A DNA stretch of 64,000 bases from assembly GCA_037951165.1 (NCBI GenBank), contig JBBDHG010000054.1:2432001-2496000 (forward strand), read 5' to 3'. This stretch comes from Lophius americanus (Eukaryota; Chordata; Actinopteri; Lophiiformes; Lophiidae). A program made the translations under genes and the position numbers. Positions 10,601 to 19,129 of this stretch are shown piece after piece. The notes under the pieces were generated by a model. That model did no database searches, was not told where the DNA came from, and worked only from the letters and a program-made list of their open reading frames with translations. How positions within the stretch are numbered: the first letter of the stretch is position 1; every line of letters starts with the position of its first letter.

Positions 10601-13513
10601 AGTCTTCAGTTTCTAGTTTTTATGTTTGTAATTCCCTAATATCAACTATGCCTACTGTCAGCAACGTAGATAATGTTTCCTGAAACATTCATCATCACAA
10701 CAACTACTGGTATTTACATTCATAACCGTATATCCATACCTTATGCTCTCTCTCAGTGTGTCTCGGCCTTCAGGGTATCCGTACAAACTATCCACAAAGT
10801 CTGACACAGCAAAGTCAAAGTCCTCAGCCGTGACGCCGTCCTCCGAATCCACAATGCCCTCCACAAACTTCACTCCCTCGCCCTGGTTGACCCCGAGCAT
10901 TACGTCGTAGTTCAGAAACTCTCCCTGCTCCATCAAAATCTGAGGATCATCCGGTATGACATCACCATCAATCACCGGGGCAAAAGCCGTGTGGTACTTG
11001 GCCGGCGATATATTCTGCTCCACCAGTTCGCGGTAACTCCGGCCCTGGAGGCAGGCAACCAGTTGGGTGCTGTCGTCGATACCACAGCCCACCCTCTCCC
11101 CAAGCTGCCGGGCGTATTTGCTGGGCTGGTAGTTGACGGCCCAACTAGCTAAGGCGCTGCCGCTCTGGATGATGGCTCTGTGGAAGAGGTCTGAGGAAGG
11201 AGCACATGAATATAAATATGGTTCTACAAAGCATTTACTCTGAGACCCACATGTTTACATTCATGCATGCACACGAAAACACACACACGCATGAACAAAC
11301 AACCCTATGTGCGGATGCTTCAAGGGCTTTTTGTAAATAAAAAGATAAGGCAAAGGATTTCCAGAAGCATGGAAATACTGACCAAACAGACATGCAGTAT
11401 TCAAAAGGACGACTTAGAGCACCAGGTTCAAGTAGGTACGAGTTAAGTATTTTAAATTATACAGCTCTTAGCTATCTGAGGCACAGGCAGGCTGGATTAT
11501 TCAGACGCTGCCGACAAATGAAAGCTGCTTGTTCAACTGGAGATGAAAAATTCCTTAACCTAAATGCGTTAGCTTCCACAGGATCCAACCACATGGAAAC
11601 CACCATTAGCACCCAGTAGTCTTTCTTTCTATCGTCATGTTTGTGCTGCATTAAAAGAGCAGTGTGCAAAATCTAGAGGTATCTATCTAGAAAGTTCCAG
11701 ATGCAACTTATGTCACACATGAGCTCACTCGTGCGCTATCCAAGATTCTATGATGGCTTTCAAGTGATCGCTCCGCGTGAGGAGAGATGGCGGAGCAAGC
11801 ACACGATCCATAATCCCTGAAAGCGGCAAATTCGCGAGACGGAGGCACTGTAAAGCTTGAATCCTTCCCTTTCCTCCAAATTTTTCTAATCCCACCAAGA
11901 CTGCACAGATGCCCCCATTTACCTCTAAATGGTTTCTTAAGTCAAGTCTTCATGTTTGGTTTGCGGCAAGGCTGGAGGTCGCGCCGCTTTTTCTTGTTCT
12001 AACCAAATCCAAGCTCTCATCCCCATCAGCAAGGTGTATCCCCAAAAAGCCTTTAGTCCCTTAGGTAGTACAAGCAATACCCTGATTGAACTCCTCAAAT
12101 AAAAAGGGAAGTTAGGTCAGAATAAATAACGTTTTTTGTGGAAAAAAAAGAAAAAAAAAAGCTGAGTTTAATAAACTATTAGACCAAACTAGATTGAGCT
12201 CCTCAGGGAGATTATATGATCCATATTTGTACTAGATATGATCAACGGATAGAACGTTATGTTGCCTTATAAAATCAAAAATAACCCCAGTGAGTAAATA
12301 TGAACTGACTATTATCGACGGTACAAACATGACCTTGTGACCTTGTGACCTATGGAAGACAGGTCCCACTTCATGTGTAGATATGAAGGGTTTTTTCCAG
12401 ACAAACTCAAAGAAAAAATACAGTCTCAGCTGATTATACACCAAAAAATAACATAGTTATGAAAGTTAGAATCAATTTATTCAAAGAAATACCCCTACAT
12501 TCTACACACTGCAACTTTAACTCAATACAGCGGTGTTTTTCTTCCATGGAACTTCCTCACCTTCAGAGTAGTGAGACAAGGTGAGCAGGCTGACACAAGA
12601 GGCTCCGGCACCGGATCCAAACACTGTGACCCTGTTCGGGTCTCCGCCGAAGGCAGCGATGTTCTCCTTCACCCAGCGGAGAGCCTGGATCTGATCCAGC
12701 AAGCCGTAGTTCCCTTTGGCTGCCTGGTCACCTGTACTAAGAAATCCTGCAGGCAAACAGGGAGAGGAAAGTTGAAGAAATGGAATACAATTCCCTGAAG
12801 GGGATTTTTTAAATAGGATCAAGAATGATTCAATCAGAAAAGAGAATGTTCAGCTTAGGATGTACAAGCACACAGGAGGACGGAGGAAATTGATTGGTTG
12901 TGGACATTCCCGGATCCCCACCACTTGAGTCTTGTTTATCATCCGTTTTAAGAGTAAACTGAGAAAATGGATGTTCTCCCTCTACAATTACGGGAAAATG
13001 GGATCAAATTAACAAGGGACATCCATATTCATGTCGGTGAAAATCGACTTACACATACATACACACACACAGACGTAAGCCCGTACATGCATGGAAGTAT
13101 CCCTTATTCCCATTACTGCTGACAGTGTTGAGCAAACACAAAGGATCCTAACGGCTCACTCCACCACACTATATCTCGTTACTGCAGGAGCTCATTTCCA
13201 TCAACCTCAAGCTGCCACATAAGAGTATAATGAGCAACAAAGCATATATTGTTGAAATAATACATTCCCGAGCTCACTTCTGCAGTTTGTCAGGAAATTT
13301 TCTCCTGCAAAATAGATATTAATAGGAAATTGTTTGAATCCTATAGCAGTTTGAGAATTAATTAACGGTTATTGTGCTGAGTAATATTTGCAGAAATATT
13401 TCAATTTATTTGTTTCCCCGCAGGTTACAGTAGCATTACCCAAAAACATTCTGTGCAGCGCATACATGGGCTCACCTCATACATCCAACTGATGAAGACA
13501 CTGCTACTCAGGA

Positions 13514-13573
<60 letters not shown>

Positions 13574-16500
13574 GTGATGGTGATGGTGATGATGATCATA
13601 GGGGATGGAGATGAAGACAGAAAGAAGCATGTTGGATTGGCTTTTTTTAGCTCAATATGGTAACAACAGATGTAGCTACTAGTTGTATCTCCAGGGTTAG
13701 AGATGAATAATTCTTTGGCCCACCCTGTGTAAAAAGTGAAACACCTGTATCATTCATTTGAAAGGCATTTTTACATTAGTCTAACGTAAGAACATGGTTT
13801 CCACTTTAGAAATCTTTGTTAATTTGCCCAAATAAACTGACTTTCATCCCTTACCTCCCATCTTTAACTACCTTCCTTCCACCCTATGCCTCCCTAACTC
13901 CGTTCCTTCTTATCTCCATATGTAGCTACCTTCCCAACCAAGTCGCTACCTATCTAGCGACCTACTTACCGCCCTACTTAGCTAGCTACATCCTTCCTAA
14001 CCGGCGAGATACGTTCCTACCAACCTAGGTACCTAGCTACCCCCCTAGCTTGTTACCTAACTCTCTCCCTGCCTGGTTACCTTCCTACCTAGCTCACTAC
14101 CCACCTACCAACCCAGCTAGCTACTGACCTATCTGCCTGGCTAAGAAACTAGCGAGCTACATACCTCCCTCAAGGGAATACCTGCGCCTCAAATTGTGAC
14201 GTTTTGAAGGGTGTGTGTTTTACCATATGCATTTATGGTTTGTGGCAGGATGAGTAACTACACTGTAACTTCCATGTTCATCAACTGCAATGTCATTTTC
14301 TGTTATACACTCATAAATTAAGAAATTTGAAAACTCAAATTAATCTTTCAGTCTCACCAAAATTGAGTTTAAGTATTACATTTGAGTTCATTAAATCTTG
14401 AAATATTTTGGTAAATGGAATATTAGCCAATAAGTCAATAAAACTTTGGTTTGTGGTAAACAGTGCGTGTTGTTAAAAAGCAAATAGCGCTTTTATATAC
14501 CTACCTAAGCAACTACCTAGAATCTGTGTAAAATTGTTAGCAAATTGATACATAATTGGGGACAAAAAGGATTTGGTGAAGAACCCTGACCCCTTTTTAG
14601 GTCGAACATTCCAACATCTAAAAGTCTGTTCAACTCCCCTTCTTTGTCCAAAAGATTTACAATCAAATTAATTTAAAAAAGAAAAAAAAACCTTCCCTAT
14701 GGAAGAGCAGTATCTGTCATACACTATTAACATTTTCTGGGTATTCACAATGAATAGATAGAATTGAAAATAAGGGTGCCAAAGAAAGACAGACAGACAG
14801 ACATTTGAATCAAATACACTTTTTCGACACGATATCTGGCACTTTCTGCTTCACAAATCAGCTAAGATGTCAGACATAATGGCATCTTGCCAGACCGCAT
14901 CACCAGTTAGACATCATACTGTATGTTTTAATTAATATTTTCATATGAATAATTATACAGTGGGCAACTCCTAATGAGAGAGAGAGGGCATGATTCTGCC
15001 CAGCCAATGGAACGAGACGGCGCTTGACTCCATTTAATATGAATGTATACAAACTGCTGGACAGCCACGCCCCTCAGTGTGGTTCAGTAAACGATGTTTT
15101 AATGTGGGCTTTTAACCATCCCACTATCCTGCTCAGGCTTTGTAATATTTATAATTACAGTAGGCAAATGGCTGGATTTTTAGAAATTGTATTTGTTCAG
15201 CTTGTGAGCTTTGCAGAGCTGTCTAAAATTAGACAAACCACAGGGAATCAGATTTTCGCCGTTGAGAGAGTAATGAGTCAGATCACCGTGGAGGTAAAAA
15301 TGGATCGGATTTGAGTCAACGCTGCTGGTGGAAAAAAATTGGATTTAGGGGGGCTTCATTTCCACAAGAGGCGCATATACTGAACAACCCAAAAACAACA
15401 AGGCCCTCTGGGGGAAAACTCACTGGTGGATTTTTGCATTTTGTAATAGGGTGAAGTTGTAAACATTCCAGATGATGAATATCAAACATTAGTGATGAAT
15501 TATTTTGCGTGTGTTGTGGATGAAAGAAAGTGGCATTTACCAGCCGTGAGTTGCATGAATACCGTGAATTTGTACTATTCTAACTTTAATAAATACACAG
15601 AATCTAACAAAAGAAAAATGACAAACCCATATCGGAAGATTGAATTAAAACAACACCAAATTAGATTTCTTTATCAAAAAAAAAATGTTTTAAGTCCGTC
15701 ATTGAGTTAAGTTAAATAATCTCATCCTCTTCCTCTTGCTTTCCTTTTAATAAAAAAAAAATGTGTGCCCACTAATCAGTGCAGTGTTTTAGTCTATCCC
15801 CACTAATGTGCTGCAAATGACTGTAATCAGAGTCCCAGAGCACCTTTACAGTAATTACATTCTATTGTTCTCGCCCAAACGTAGAAACAAGAGAACTCAA
15901 GTGCAGCCATTTTAAAATTTGTTTTGCTTCACTAGAGATTACTACTTGTACGCAGTATGCACTCTAAAAGTCTACCTTAAATGCACCAATATCATGTTTC
16001 TGTCAGAATACGATTTGCTTAACAAGATTAATATCTTCAAAGCAGAATAGGTGAAATAACAGGTGGAAAAAAAAAAAAAAAGGACTGAGGGCGCGGGGCA
16101 TAATTTTGAAATACAGCTGCGCTGAAAACACAGACACTCATATTAGCAAATGAGTTTGATTTTGTAGAAGATAGATTACTTTACCGAGTACTCCTAGGCG
16201 GTAGTTGAGGGTTACGACAATGACGTTGCCGTAGCTTGCCAGCACGCTGCCATCCATCATGTTCCCAGTGCCCTCTGTGAACGAGCCACCGTGGACGTAG
16301 ACCATCACCGGCCGCAGACCCCCCTCTTCATGGATGTCTGAAATCAAAAGGTAGTTAGCTAGGAAGGCAGCCTGGTAGGTAGGGGGGGCTGAAGCTCGGT
16401 AGATAGAGAAGTTGGCAATTAGGTAGGTATCTAGAATGGTAGCTAGGTAGGAACATGGGTATGTTGCTATCTAGTTAGGGAGGTGGGTAGCTAGTAAGGT

Positions 16501-17319
16501 CAGTAGGTAGGTACGTTGTATGTGGAAAGGAGGGAGGTATGCTGGTAAAGAGTAGTGGGGGGGTGAAGGAGTGTGAGTGTGTGTGAGTGTGTAAGTTTTT
16601 CAGTGTGTGCGTCTCACATGTATGTGTAAAAACCAATAAGTATGCATGAGTGAGTCTGTCTTCCCAGCTCTAAAGGCAGAAACCTCTCGGCCATTGGTAC
16701 AGGTGTCTGCGTATTCAGCTAGCAGGGGTGGGGGTGGGGGTGGGGGGGTGTTTGGAGGGTCCACTTTTTCCAAACCTAGGATTCTAATACCAGCCCTGCA
16801 TGCAAATTGGGAGACAGTGATTGCACACCTTTGGGTCCACTCACCTTCCTCAGTGGGCACGTAGATATTGAGGTAGAGACAGTCCTCGCCCTGGTGAGTG
16901 AGGTACGTCGCTGCTATATCCAGGTTGGCCGTGAGCCAGGACGGCATCATATCTCCCAGCATGCTCCTCTCATCCAGCGACTGGGGGCACACGGGTGCAA
17001 ACTGTGTCACATTTCGTATTCCTGGCCAGGGCAGGGGAGGCTCGGGAGGCTGGAAGCGGCGGTCCCCTGTGGGAGGTCTTGCGTAGGGTACTCCCAGGTA
17101 TTGGATGACGGGCCCTAAGAGGTCTGAAGACAGGGGGGTCAGGATGCCACGGATACGACCCTGGGCCGTGTTGATGACAGGCACAGACTGCTGCGCCGAT
17201 GACGAGGGCAAATAGAGAGGGAGGGAGAGGAAGAGGGGGCACAGGCACCCTAGCAGGGAGAATAAGAATGGGAGAGGTAGAGAGGGAGGGGGAGCCCCCC
17301 TGGTTCGCAGCTCAGACAT
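1012..17319 (-). CDS. nlgn4x: Neuroligin-4-like synaptic adhesion protein (7 coding exons, C-terminus off-window)
   Basis: Neuroligins are postsynaptic type I membrane proteins whose cholinesterase-like ectodomain binds presynaptic neurexins. The join 17319-16845, 16337-16185, 12746-12561, 11190-10740, 9684-9471, 8642-8518, 1621-1012 gives 738 codons in one frame with GT-AG introns throughout. Seen: a hydrophobic signal peptide (residues about 1-42), esterase-like fold about 45-600, an N-glycosylation site NVT at 103, GSGAG at 253-257 with Gly255 in place of the esterase nucleophile Ser (normal for neuroligins), a Pro/Ser/Thr-rich stalk, and a membrane span about 676-698 followed by KKDKRR. 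Paralogue choice: LDERSML, DIHEE after VPTE, IVDSEDGVT, ADSAHGDEV and the cytoplasmic MSLQ follow remembered NLGN4 more closely than NLGN1-3. Vertebrate NLGN4 has about 816 residues, so some 70-90 C-terminal residues, including the PDZ-binding end, should lie left of position 1. Which teleost copy (a or b) cannot be told. Confidence 0.93.
1686..2660 (+). mobile_element. Degraded Tc1/mariner-type transposon
   Basis: The left end reads CTGATCAGCCACAACATTAC and the right end GTGGTTATAATTTTATGGCT, the inverted ends of a Tc1-type element widespread in fish. Inside, translated pieces match the transposase: a helix-turn-helix region (GGCTAGACGACTGGATCAGAG), a DNVLCHTAK block at 2,366 (family QDNAPCHTAK) and NPIKHPWDVPD at about 2,433 (family NPIEHLWDVLDK). 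Catalytic Glu is changed to Lys, and the two blocks are out of frame, so it is dead. About 1.0 kb is present, shorter than the roughly 1.2-1.6 kb of such elements. Confidence 0.8.
3882..4111 (+). repeat. R1 dispersed repeat, partial copy
   Basis: Contains GCCTACGCTGTCGTCCCCAA, GCGTTGTACAAGCAATCCCC and, further on, AGCTCCCCCTAGTGTCGCAA. These blocks recur in the same order in the other R1 copies of this window. Confidence 0.65.
4388..4470 (+). repeat. tRNA-derived SINE-like head
   Basis: GTGCTTTAGCTCAGCAGGAT resembles a tRNA A-box start, followed by a B-box-like GACCAGGTTTCCAGCCAGG and TGACGTAACATGCCATGGGT, a sequence order known from fish SINE-like repeats. It does not fold as a complete tRNA and lacks a good GGTTCGA B box, so it is not called a tRNA gene. 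Confidence 0.45.
4540..4940 (-). repeat. R1 dispersed repeat, reversed copy
   Basis: Reads in reverse the R1 blocks: ATTTAGTCCAAATTGGTT, ACTCACTAGGGAGAGC, CCTTAGTGCAAAGGAAGAAC followed by TGGATTG, and CACCAGGGGGAGCTTTA. Confidence 0.6.
5885..6885 (+). mobile_element. Tc1-type transposon fragments interrupted by another repeat
   Basis: The first part (5,885-6,080) carries GGGTGGGATATATTTGGCAG and a translated RSYQRGLRKDKQ (family VSTYQKWSKEGQ). The second part (about 6,690-6,885) encodes HVVQSYRRATAAHISEKVPA and SERKVLERTV (family RSHRRATVAQIAEKVNA). The halves are about 600 bp apart, separated by a SINE-like stretch starting near 6,062 (TTTTATAAGCACATTTAAAC with CAA repeats and TTGACCAAAAGTTC). 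This looks like a nested insertion into an already decayed Tc1 copy. Confidence 0.65.
7508..7860 (+). repeat. R1 dispersed repeat
   Basis: A fairly complete copy: GGCCTACGCTGTTGTCCCC, CCCCCAATCCCCTGTGTTG, CAAGCAATCCCCTGATTG, AAGGCTCCCCCTAATGAGT, CAGTGCAGTTCTTCCTCACA, then GTTATCGTGTTAACATGAAG. Confidence 0.7.
8050..8270 (-). mobile_element. Tc1-type transposon fragment (minus)
   Basis: The plus-strand text ACCCTGTCACCCGTTCAACA, GTGGTAGGTACCAAACACCG and CTGACCCAGTCGTCTAGCAA is the reverse complement of the N-terminal transposase region of the same Tc1 family seen at 1,686-2,660. Only about 220 bp remain. Confidence 0.6.
8518..8642 (-). CDS. nlgn4x: nlgn4-like coding exon 6 (last third of a split exon)
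   Basis: The exon has 125 bp and is too short to stand out as an open frame; it was found by translating between exons 5 and 7. Acceptor CTGTAG, then VPYVFGVPMVGPTDLF, NCNFSKNDVMLSAVVMTYWT and NFAKTG, then donor ACTGG|GTGAGC (phase 2). Mammalian neuroligins mostly have DLFPCNF or ELFSCNF where this one has DLFNCNF, so the Asn may create an extra site (NCN is not a glycosylation sequon). A CA microsatellite starts 7 bp upstream of the exon, very close to the acceptor. Confidence 0.92.
8649..8672. repeat. (CA)n microsatellite at the exon 6 acceptor
   Basis: About 12 CA units on the plus strand (GT in the transcript) begin 7 bp upstream of exon 6, so the stretch upstream of this 3' splice site is GU-rich rather than a normal polypyrimidine tract. 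Confidence 0.9.
9130..9330 (+). repeat. SINE-like dispersed repeat
   Basis: Shows GATTCTAGGTTCAAATCC (B-box-like), a diverged TTTCATACGTTTGTGG block, CGCTTCCTCCCACAAACATG and GACTCTTAGTTGTCCGTAAG. These are the landmarks of a fish repeat also present, reversed, at 705-905. It lies in intron 5. Confidence 0.55.
9471..9684 (-). CDS. nlgn4x: nlgn4-like coding exon 5 (middle third of a split exon)
   Basis: The exon has 214 bp, starts after acceptor TTAAAG and ends at donor CGAG|GTAAGA (phase 0). The first base completes Arg422, then FMYTDWADRDNAETRRKTLV, LFTDHQWVAPAIATADLHAQ, YGSPTYFYSFYHHCQS and WADSAHGDE follow. The His of AHGDE sits at the position of the esterase catalytic His. A 1,055-bp intron precedes it and an 828-bp intron follows. 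Confidence 0.93.
9685..10739 (-). other. Intron 4 of the nlgn4-like gene
   Basis: 1,055 bp, AT-rich, with a perfect inverted repeat at 10,012-10,052 (see its own entry) and no recognised mobile element. Confidence 0.7.
10012..10052. repeat. Perfect 14-bp inverted repeat (hairpin)
   Basis: TTCCTGAGGTAACA at 10,012-10,025 and its exact reverse complement TGTTACCTCAGGAA at 10,039-10,052, with a 13-nt loop, in intron 4 of the neuroligin gene. Confidence 0.85.
10740..11190 (-). CDS. nlgn4x: nlgn4-like coding exon 4 (first third of a split exon)
   Basis: The exon has 451 bp, starts after acceptor CCTCAG and ends at donor ATAAG|GTATGG (phase 2). It encodes residues 272-421 with the marks YHTAFAPVIDGDVIPDDPQI, LMEQGEFLNYDVMLGVNQGE and FVDSLYGYPEGRDTLRESI. 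The first codon, completed across the junction, is GAC (Asp272), where mammalian neuroligins have Gly in SEGLF; His274-Arg275 also differ from the usual Gln-Lys or Gln-Arg. In mammals, as I recall, this exon runs on without interruption to the TGDPNQ position. Confidence 0.93.
12000..12330 (+). repeat. R1 dispersed repeat, diverged copy
   Basis: ATCCCCATCAGCAAGGTGTA, GTACAAGCAATACCCTGATT and GAACTCCTCAAATAAAAAGG are R1 blocks; further on ACTAGATTGAGCTCCTCAGG. A triple TGACCT array at 12,330-12,351 follows. Confidence 0.55.
12420..12522 (+). repeat. R2-type terminal fragment
   Basis: CAGCTGATTATACACC and TAACATAGTTATGAAAG, followed by ACATTCTACACACTGCAACT, parallel the right end of the R2 copies at 28,745-28,800 and 35,066-35,090. 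Confidence 0.45.
12561..12746 (-). CDS. nlgn4x: nlgn4-like coding exon 3 (nucleophile-elbow region)
   Basis: The exon has 186 bp, starts after acceptor CCTGCAG and ends at donor GAAG|GTGAGG, phase 1 to phase 1. It encodes residues 210-271: FLSTGDQAAKGNYGLLDQI, then FGGDPNRVTVFGSGAGASC and SLLTLSHYSE. In active esterases the elbow is GxSxG; here it is GSGAG, so the protein is catalytically dead like all neuroligins. The sequence is almost identical to remembered mammalian NLGN3/4. Confidence 0.93.
13512..13597. repeat. (GAT)n microsatellite
   Basis: About 28 GAT/GGT-type triplets, imperfect at the right end, in intron 2. Confidence 0.92.
13850..14170. repeat. Degenerate CCTA/CTAC/TAGC tract
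   Basis: About 320 bp of imperfect four-base repeats on the plus strand (CTACCTTCC, GCTACCTATCTAGC, CCTACTTACC). In the neuroligin transcript this is a GGTAG-rich tract. A tract of opposite strand bias lies at 16,345-16,540, on the other side of exon 2. Confidence 0.8.
16185..16337 (-). CDS. nlgn4x: nlgn4-like coding exon 2
   Basis: The exon has 153 bp, starts after acceptor TTTCAG and ends at donor CTCG|GTAAAG, with phase 1 at both ends, so skipping it would keep the frame. It encodes residues 159-209: DIHEEGGLRPVMVYVHGGS, then GTGNMMDGSVLASYGNVIV and NYRLGVLG, which is the oxyanion-hole region of the esterase fold. The join VPTEE|DIHEE is short, as in NLGN4. The 507-bp intron upstream shows no obvious coding insert for splice site A. 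It is flanked by mutually complementary TAGG/CCTA-type repeats (see findings). Confidence 0.92.
16338..16844 (-). other. Intron 1 of the nlgn4-like gene
   Basis: 507 bp, mostly low complexity: the TAGG tract, GTGTGAGTGTGTGAG, and a GGGGTGGGGGTGGGGGGG run near 16,726-16,750. No alternative splice-site-A exon is visible. Confidence 0.75.
16345..16540. repeat. Degenerate GGTA/TAGG tract
   Basis: About 195 bp of imperfect GGTAGGTA/GCTAGGTAGG on the plus strand, filling much of the 507-bp intron 1. It is the complement in type of the tract at 13,850-14,170. Confidence 0.8.
16845..17319 (-). CDS. nlgn4x: nlgn4-like coding exon 1 (signal peptide and N-terminal esterase-like domain)
   Basis: The exon has 475 bp and encodes residues 1-158. 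The ATG at 17319 is preferred: A at -3 gives a good Kozak context and it is followed at once by a Pro/Leu-rich hydrophobic signal peptide ending near SSSA/QQ. The open frame continues upstream only to a GTG at 17403 with no signal-like sequence. The mature N-terminus SVPVINTAQGRIRG and the following LGPVIQYLGVPYA are family hallmarks. The exon ends in VPTEE, one base into the next codon, at donor AAG|GTGAGT (phase 1). Reading past the donor leaves homology immediately. Confidence 0.93.
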
Positions 17320-17866
17320 GTTGGTGTGGTGAGGGGTCGCTGGGAGATGACAGAGGGCGAGGGTGAGGGTTCGGCTGACCCTACAGAGGTGTCCAACACT
17401 CACAAACAGCTGCTGCGTCGGCCCATAGCAAACACGACACAGTCCAACCTCCTCCTCCTCTTCCTCCTCCTCAGTGTGCGTGTGCGTGAGTGTTAGTGTG
17501 GTGTGTGTTTGGTCCTGTGTGTGATTCAGTGATGCCTCAGAGTGTGTGGTGACTCAGTCTCAGAGTCCCTTGAATACGTGCCTGTGTATGCAAAGTCTTT
17601 AAATGAGTGTGTGTGGACTGGACTGGCGATTGGAGAATGTGTGCGCGTGTGTTTGTGTGCGTGTGTCAGTGTGTGTATATGTGAGTCCCTTGTTATGTAA
17701 ACAGTAGCATCACTGTTCCTCTGTCACTCTCTCCTTCCGGTCAAGCCCATAACAAGCCCAAACTGCCTCCTGGAGAAGAGAAATAGCCAGAATGGAGAGA
17801 GAAGTAAGAGAAAGGCTTAATTAGTCTTCATCGTAATAATCACAGTGTGAATAAAATAAAAGTAAC

Positions 17867-17892
17867 GCACACACACACACACACACACACAC
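17867..17892. repeat. (CA)n microsatellite
   Basis: An uninterrupted AC run upstream of the neuroligin start. Confidence 0.9.
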
Positions 17893-18233
17893 CCTCACAG
17901 CAGACCTACACACTTGAGAGGAATCGGCTGTGCCACCTAGCTGCTGTTCACGTTAAAAATAGATATGAGAGAGATAGATAGGACAAATGAGATGTTGTCC
18001 GCTCAGCTTAACTCGGTGTCAAGGCTGCTGTGTCACACAGGAATGGCTGGAGTGTGTGGATGTGTGTGTGTGTGCGAGAGTGTGTAGACATATGTCACAA
18101 CCTCGCTACACACTGTTTCACAGATCCTGTTGGGGGGGGTTGGAGCAGGCATGGAGAGGCACGTCACATGCTTAATTAAATCCTGAACACACTGAGGGGC
18201 TCCTGACCTGCATGTAGCATAAGGTAGAATGTA

Positions 18234-18260
18234 ACACACACACACACACACACACACACA
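18234..18260. repeat. (CA)n microsatellite
   Basis: AC run followed by GAGAGTGAGAGAG. Confidence 0.9.
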
Positions 18261-18343
18261 GAGAGTGAGAGAGGGGGATATTCACTCCATCTCTCCTACA
18301 TAGTATGCATGGCACATCTTTTTAGTGACAGACACAATCACAG

Positions 18344-18745
18344 GTGTTTCTCTCTCTCCCAATGCAGGCTGCCCATACACCCTTTCTCTCTCTCTCACTT
18401 TATCCAACAGTCATTCACTCTCCCCCTCAAAGACGCACACACACACTCTCAAATATACACAACCTCTCTCTCACATGCATACACAATCCCTCTCTCTCTC
18501 TTACTCTCACTGACAAACACACACCGTCACTCTTTCTCCCTCTCTTTCTCACACACACTCTCCCTCTTTCTTTCTCCCCCCCCTCTCTCTCGCTTTCTTT
18601 CTTTCTCCCCCCCTCTCTCTCTCTTTCTCTCTCACTCTCTTTCCCACTACCTCTCGCTATCTCTCTCTCAAACACACGCACACACACGCACACACACAGC
18701 TGCTCCCCCGACCGACACTGCTATTCCCCCCCCCCTCTGAAGGCC
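18344..18745. repeat. CT/CA-rich compound low-complexity tract
   Basis: About 400 bp of pyrimidine-rich CTCTCT and TTTCTTTCTC mixed with CACACA islands and C-runs. Open frames across it in several registers are composition artefacts. Confidence 0.9.
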
Positions 18746-18761
18746 TTAGGGCAGAATATTA

Positions 18762-18811
18762 ACACGTGCACGCGCGCGCGCGCGCGCACACACACAAACA
18801 CACACAGGCAC
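18762..18811. repeat. (CG)n(CA)n alternating purine-pyrimidine tract
   Basis: GTGCACGCGCGCGCGCGC followed by CACACACACA: a strict purine-pyrimidine alternation of the kind that favours left-handed Z-DNA. Confidence 0.9.
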
Positions 18812-18912
18812 ACAGAGGGAGCTCCATAAATTTCTGCACATCCACGCGCCTGTCCACAGTGGAGATATGTCGGCGTAAAAACCATCGGGGCGATCCTCCA
18901 CCCAGGTTAGAT

Positions 18913-18938
18913 GGTGTCGGTGTCGGTGTCGGTGTCGG
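18913..18938. repeat. GGTGTC hexamer repeat
   Basis: Four consecutive GGTGTC units. Confidence 0.9.
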
Positions 18939-19129
18939 CTGTCCAAGGTGCTAGTTAACATTCCAGTGGTGATCGCACGCGCTGATGAAGAACGCTCCAT
19001 TTATCAAGGCGAGCCCGCCTGCCACCCTCCCCGCGTGGGTTTTACACTCAACAGCTAAAACAGCAGAGGAAAAGAAGATCTAGAAAGATCTAGAGTGGGA
19101 ACAAACCCACAGCCCGTGAGGCTGGAATA

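Larger units (their letters stand above)
11191..12560 (-). other. Intron 3 of the nlgn4-like gene
   Basis: 1,370 bp. Its left two thirds (11,220-11,980) contain nothing I recognise; from about 12,000 it is R1-type repeat DNA ending in an R2-like terminus near 12,493-12,520. Confidence 0.7.
12747..16184 (-). other. Intron 2 of the nlgn4-like gene
   Basis: 3.4 kb. It holds a long GAT microsatellite, a CTAC/CCTA-type degenerate tract and, at about 14,960-15,310, a less AT-rich stretch with homeobox-like TAAT sites that could be a regulatory element. Otherwise no coding sequence or mobile element is recognised. Confidence 0.7.

Noticed and set aside
15024..15314. 96-codon plus-strand frame in neuroligin intron 2
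   Set aside because: No family recognised; the stretch looks more like noncoding regulatory DNA than a gene.
16600..16844. Continuation of neuroligin exon 1 past its donor
   Set aside because: Homology ends exactly at AAG|GTGAGT, and the extension is G-run derived (poly-Pro) sequence.
17320..17403. N-terminal extension of the neuroligin frame to a GTG at 17,403
   Set aside because: GTG is not a normal vertebrate start; the ATG at 17,319 has good context and is directly followed by a signal peptide.
18309..18829. Plus-strand frames of 143 and 161 codons and the overlapping minus-strand frame
   Set aside because: They consist of Ser/Leu/His/Thr from CT/CA repeats.
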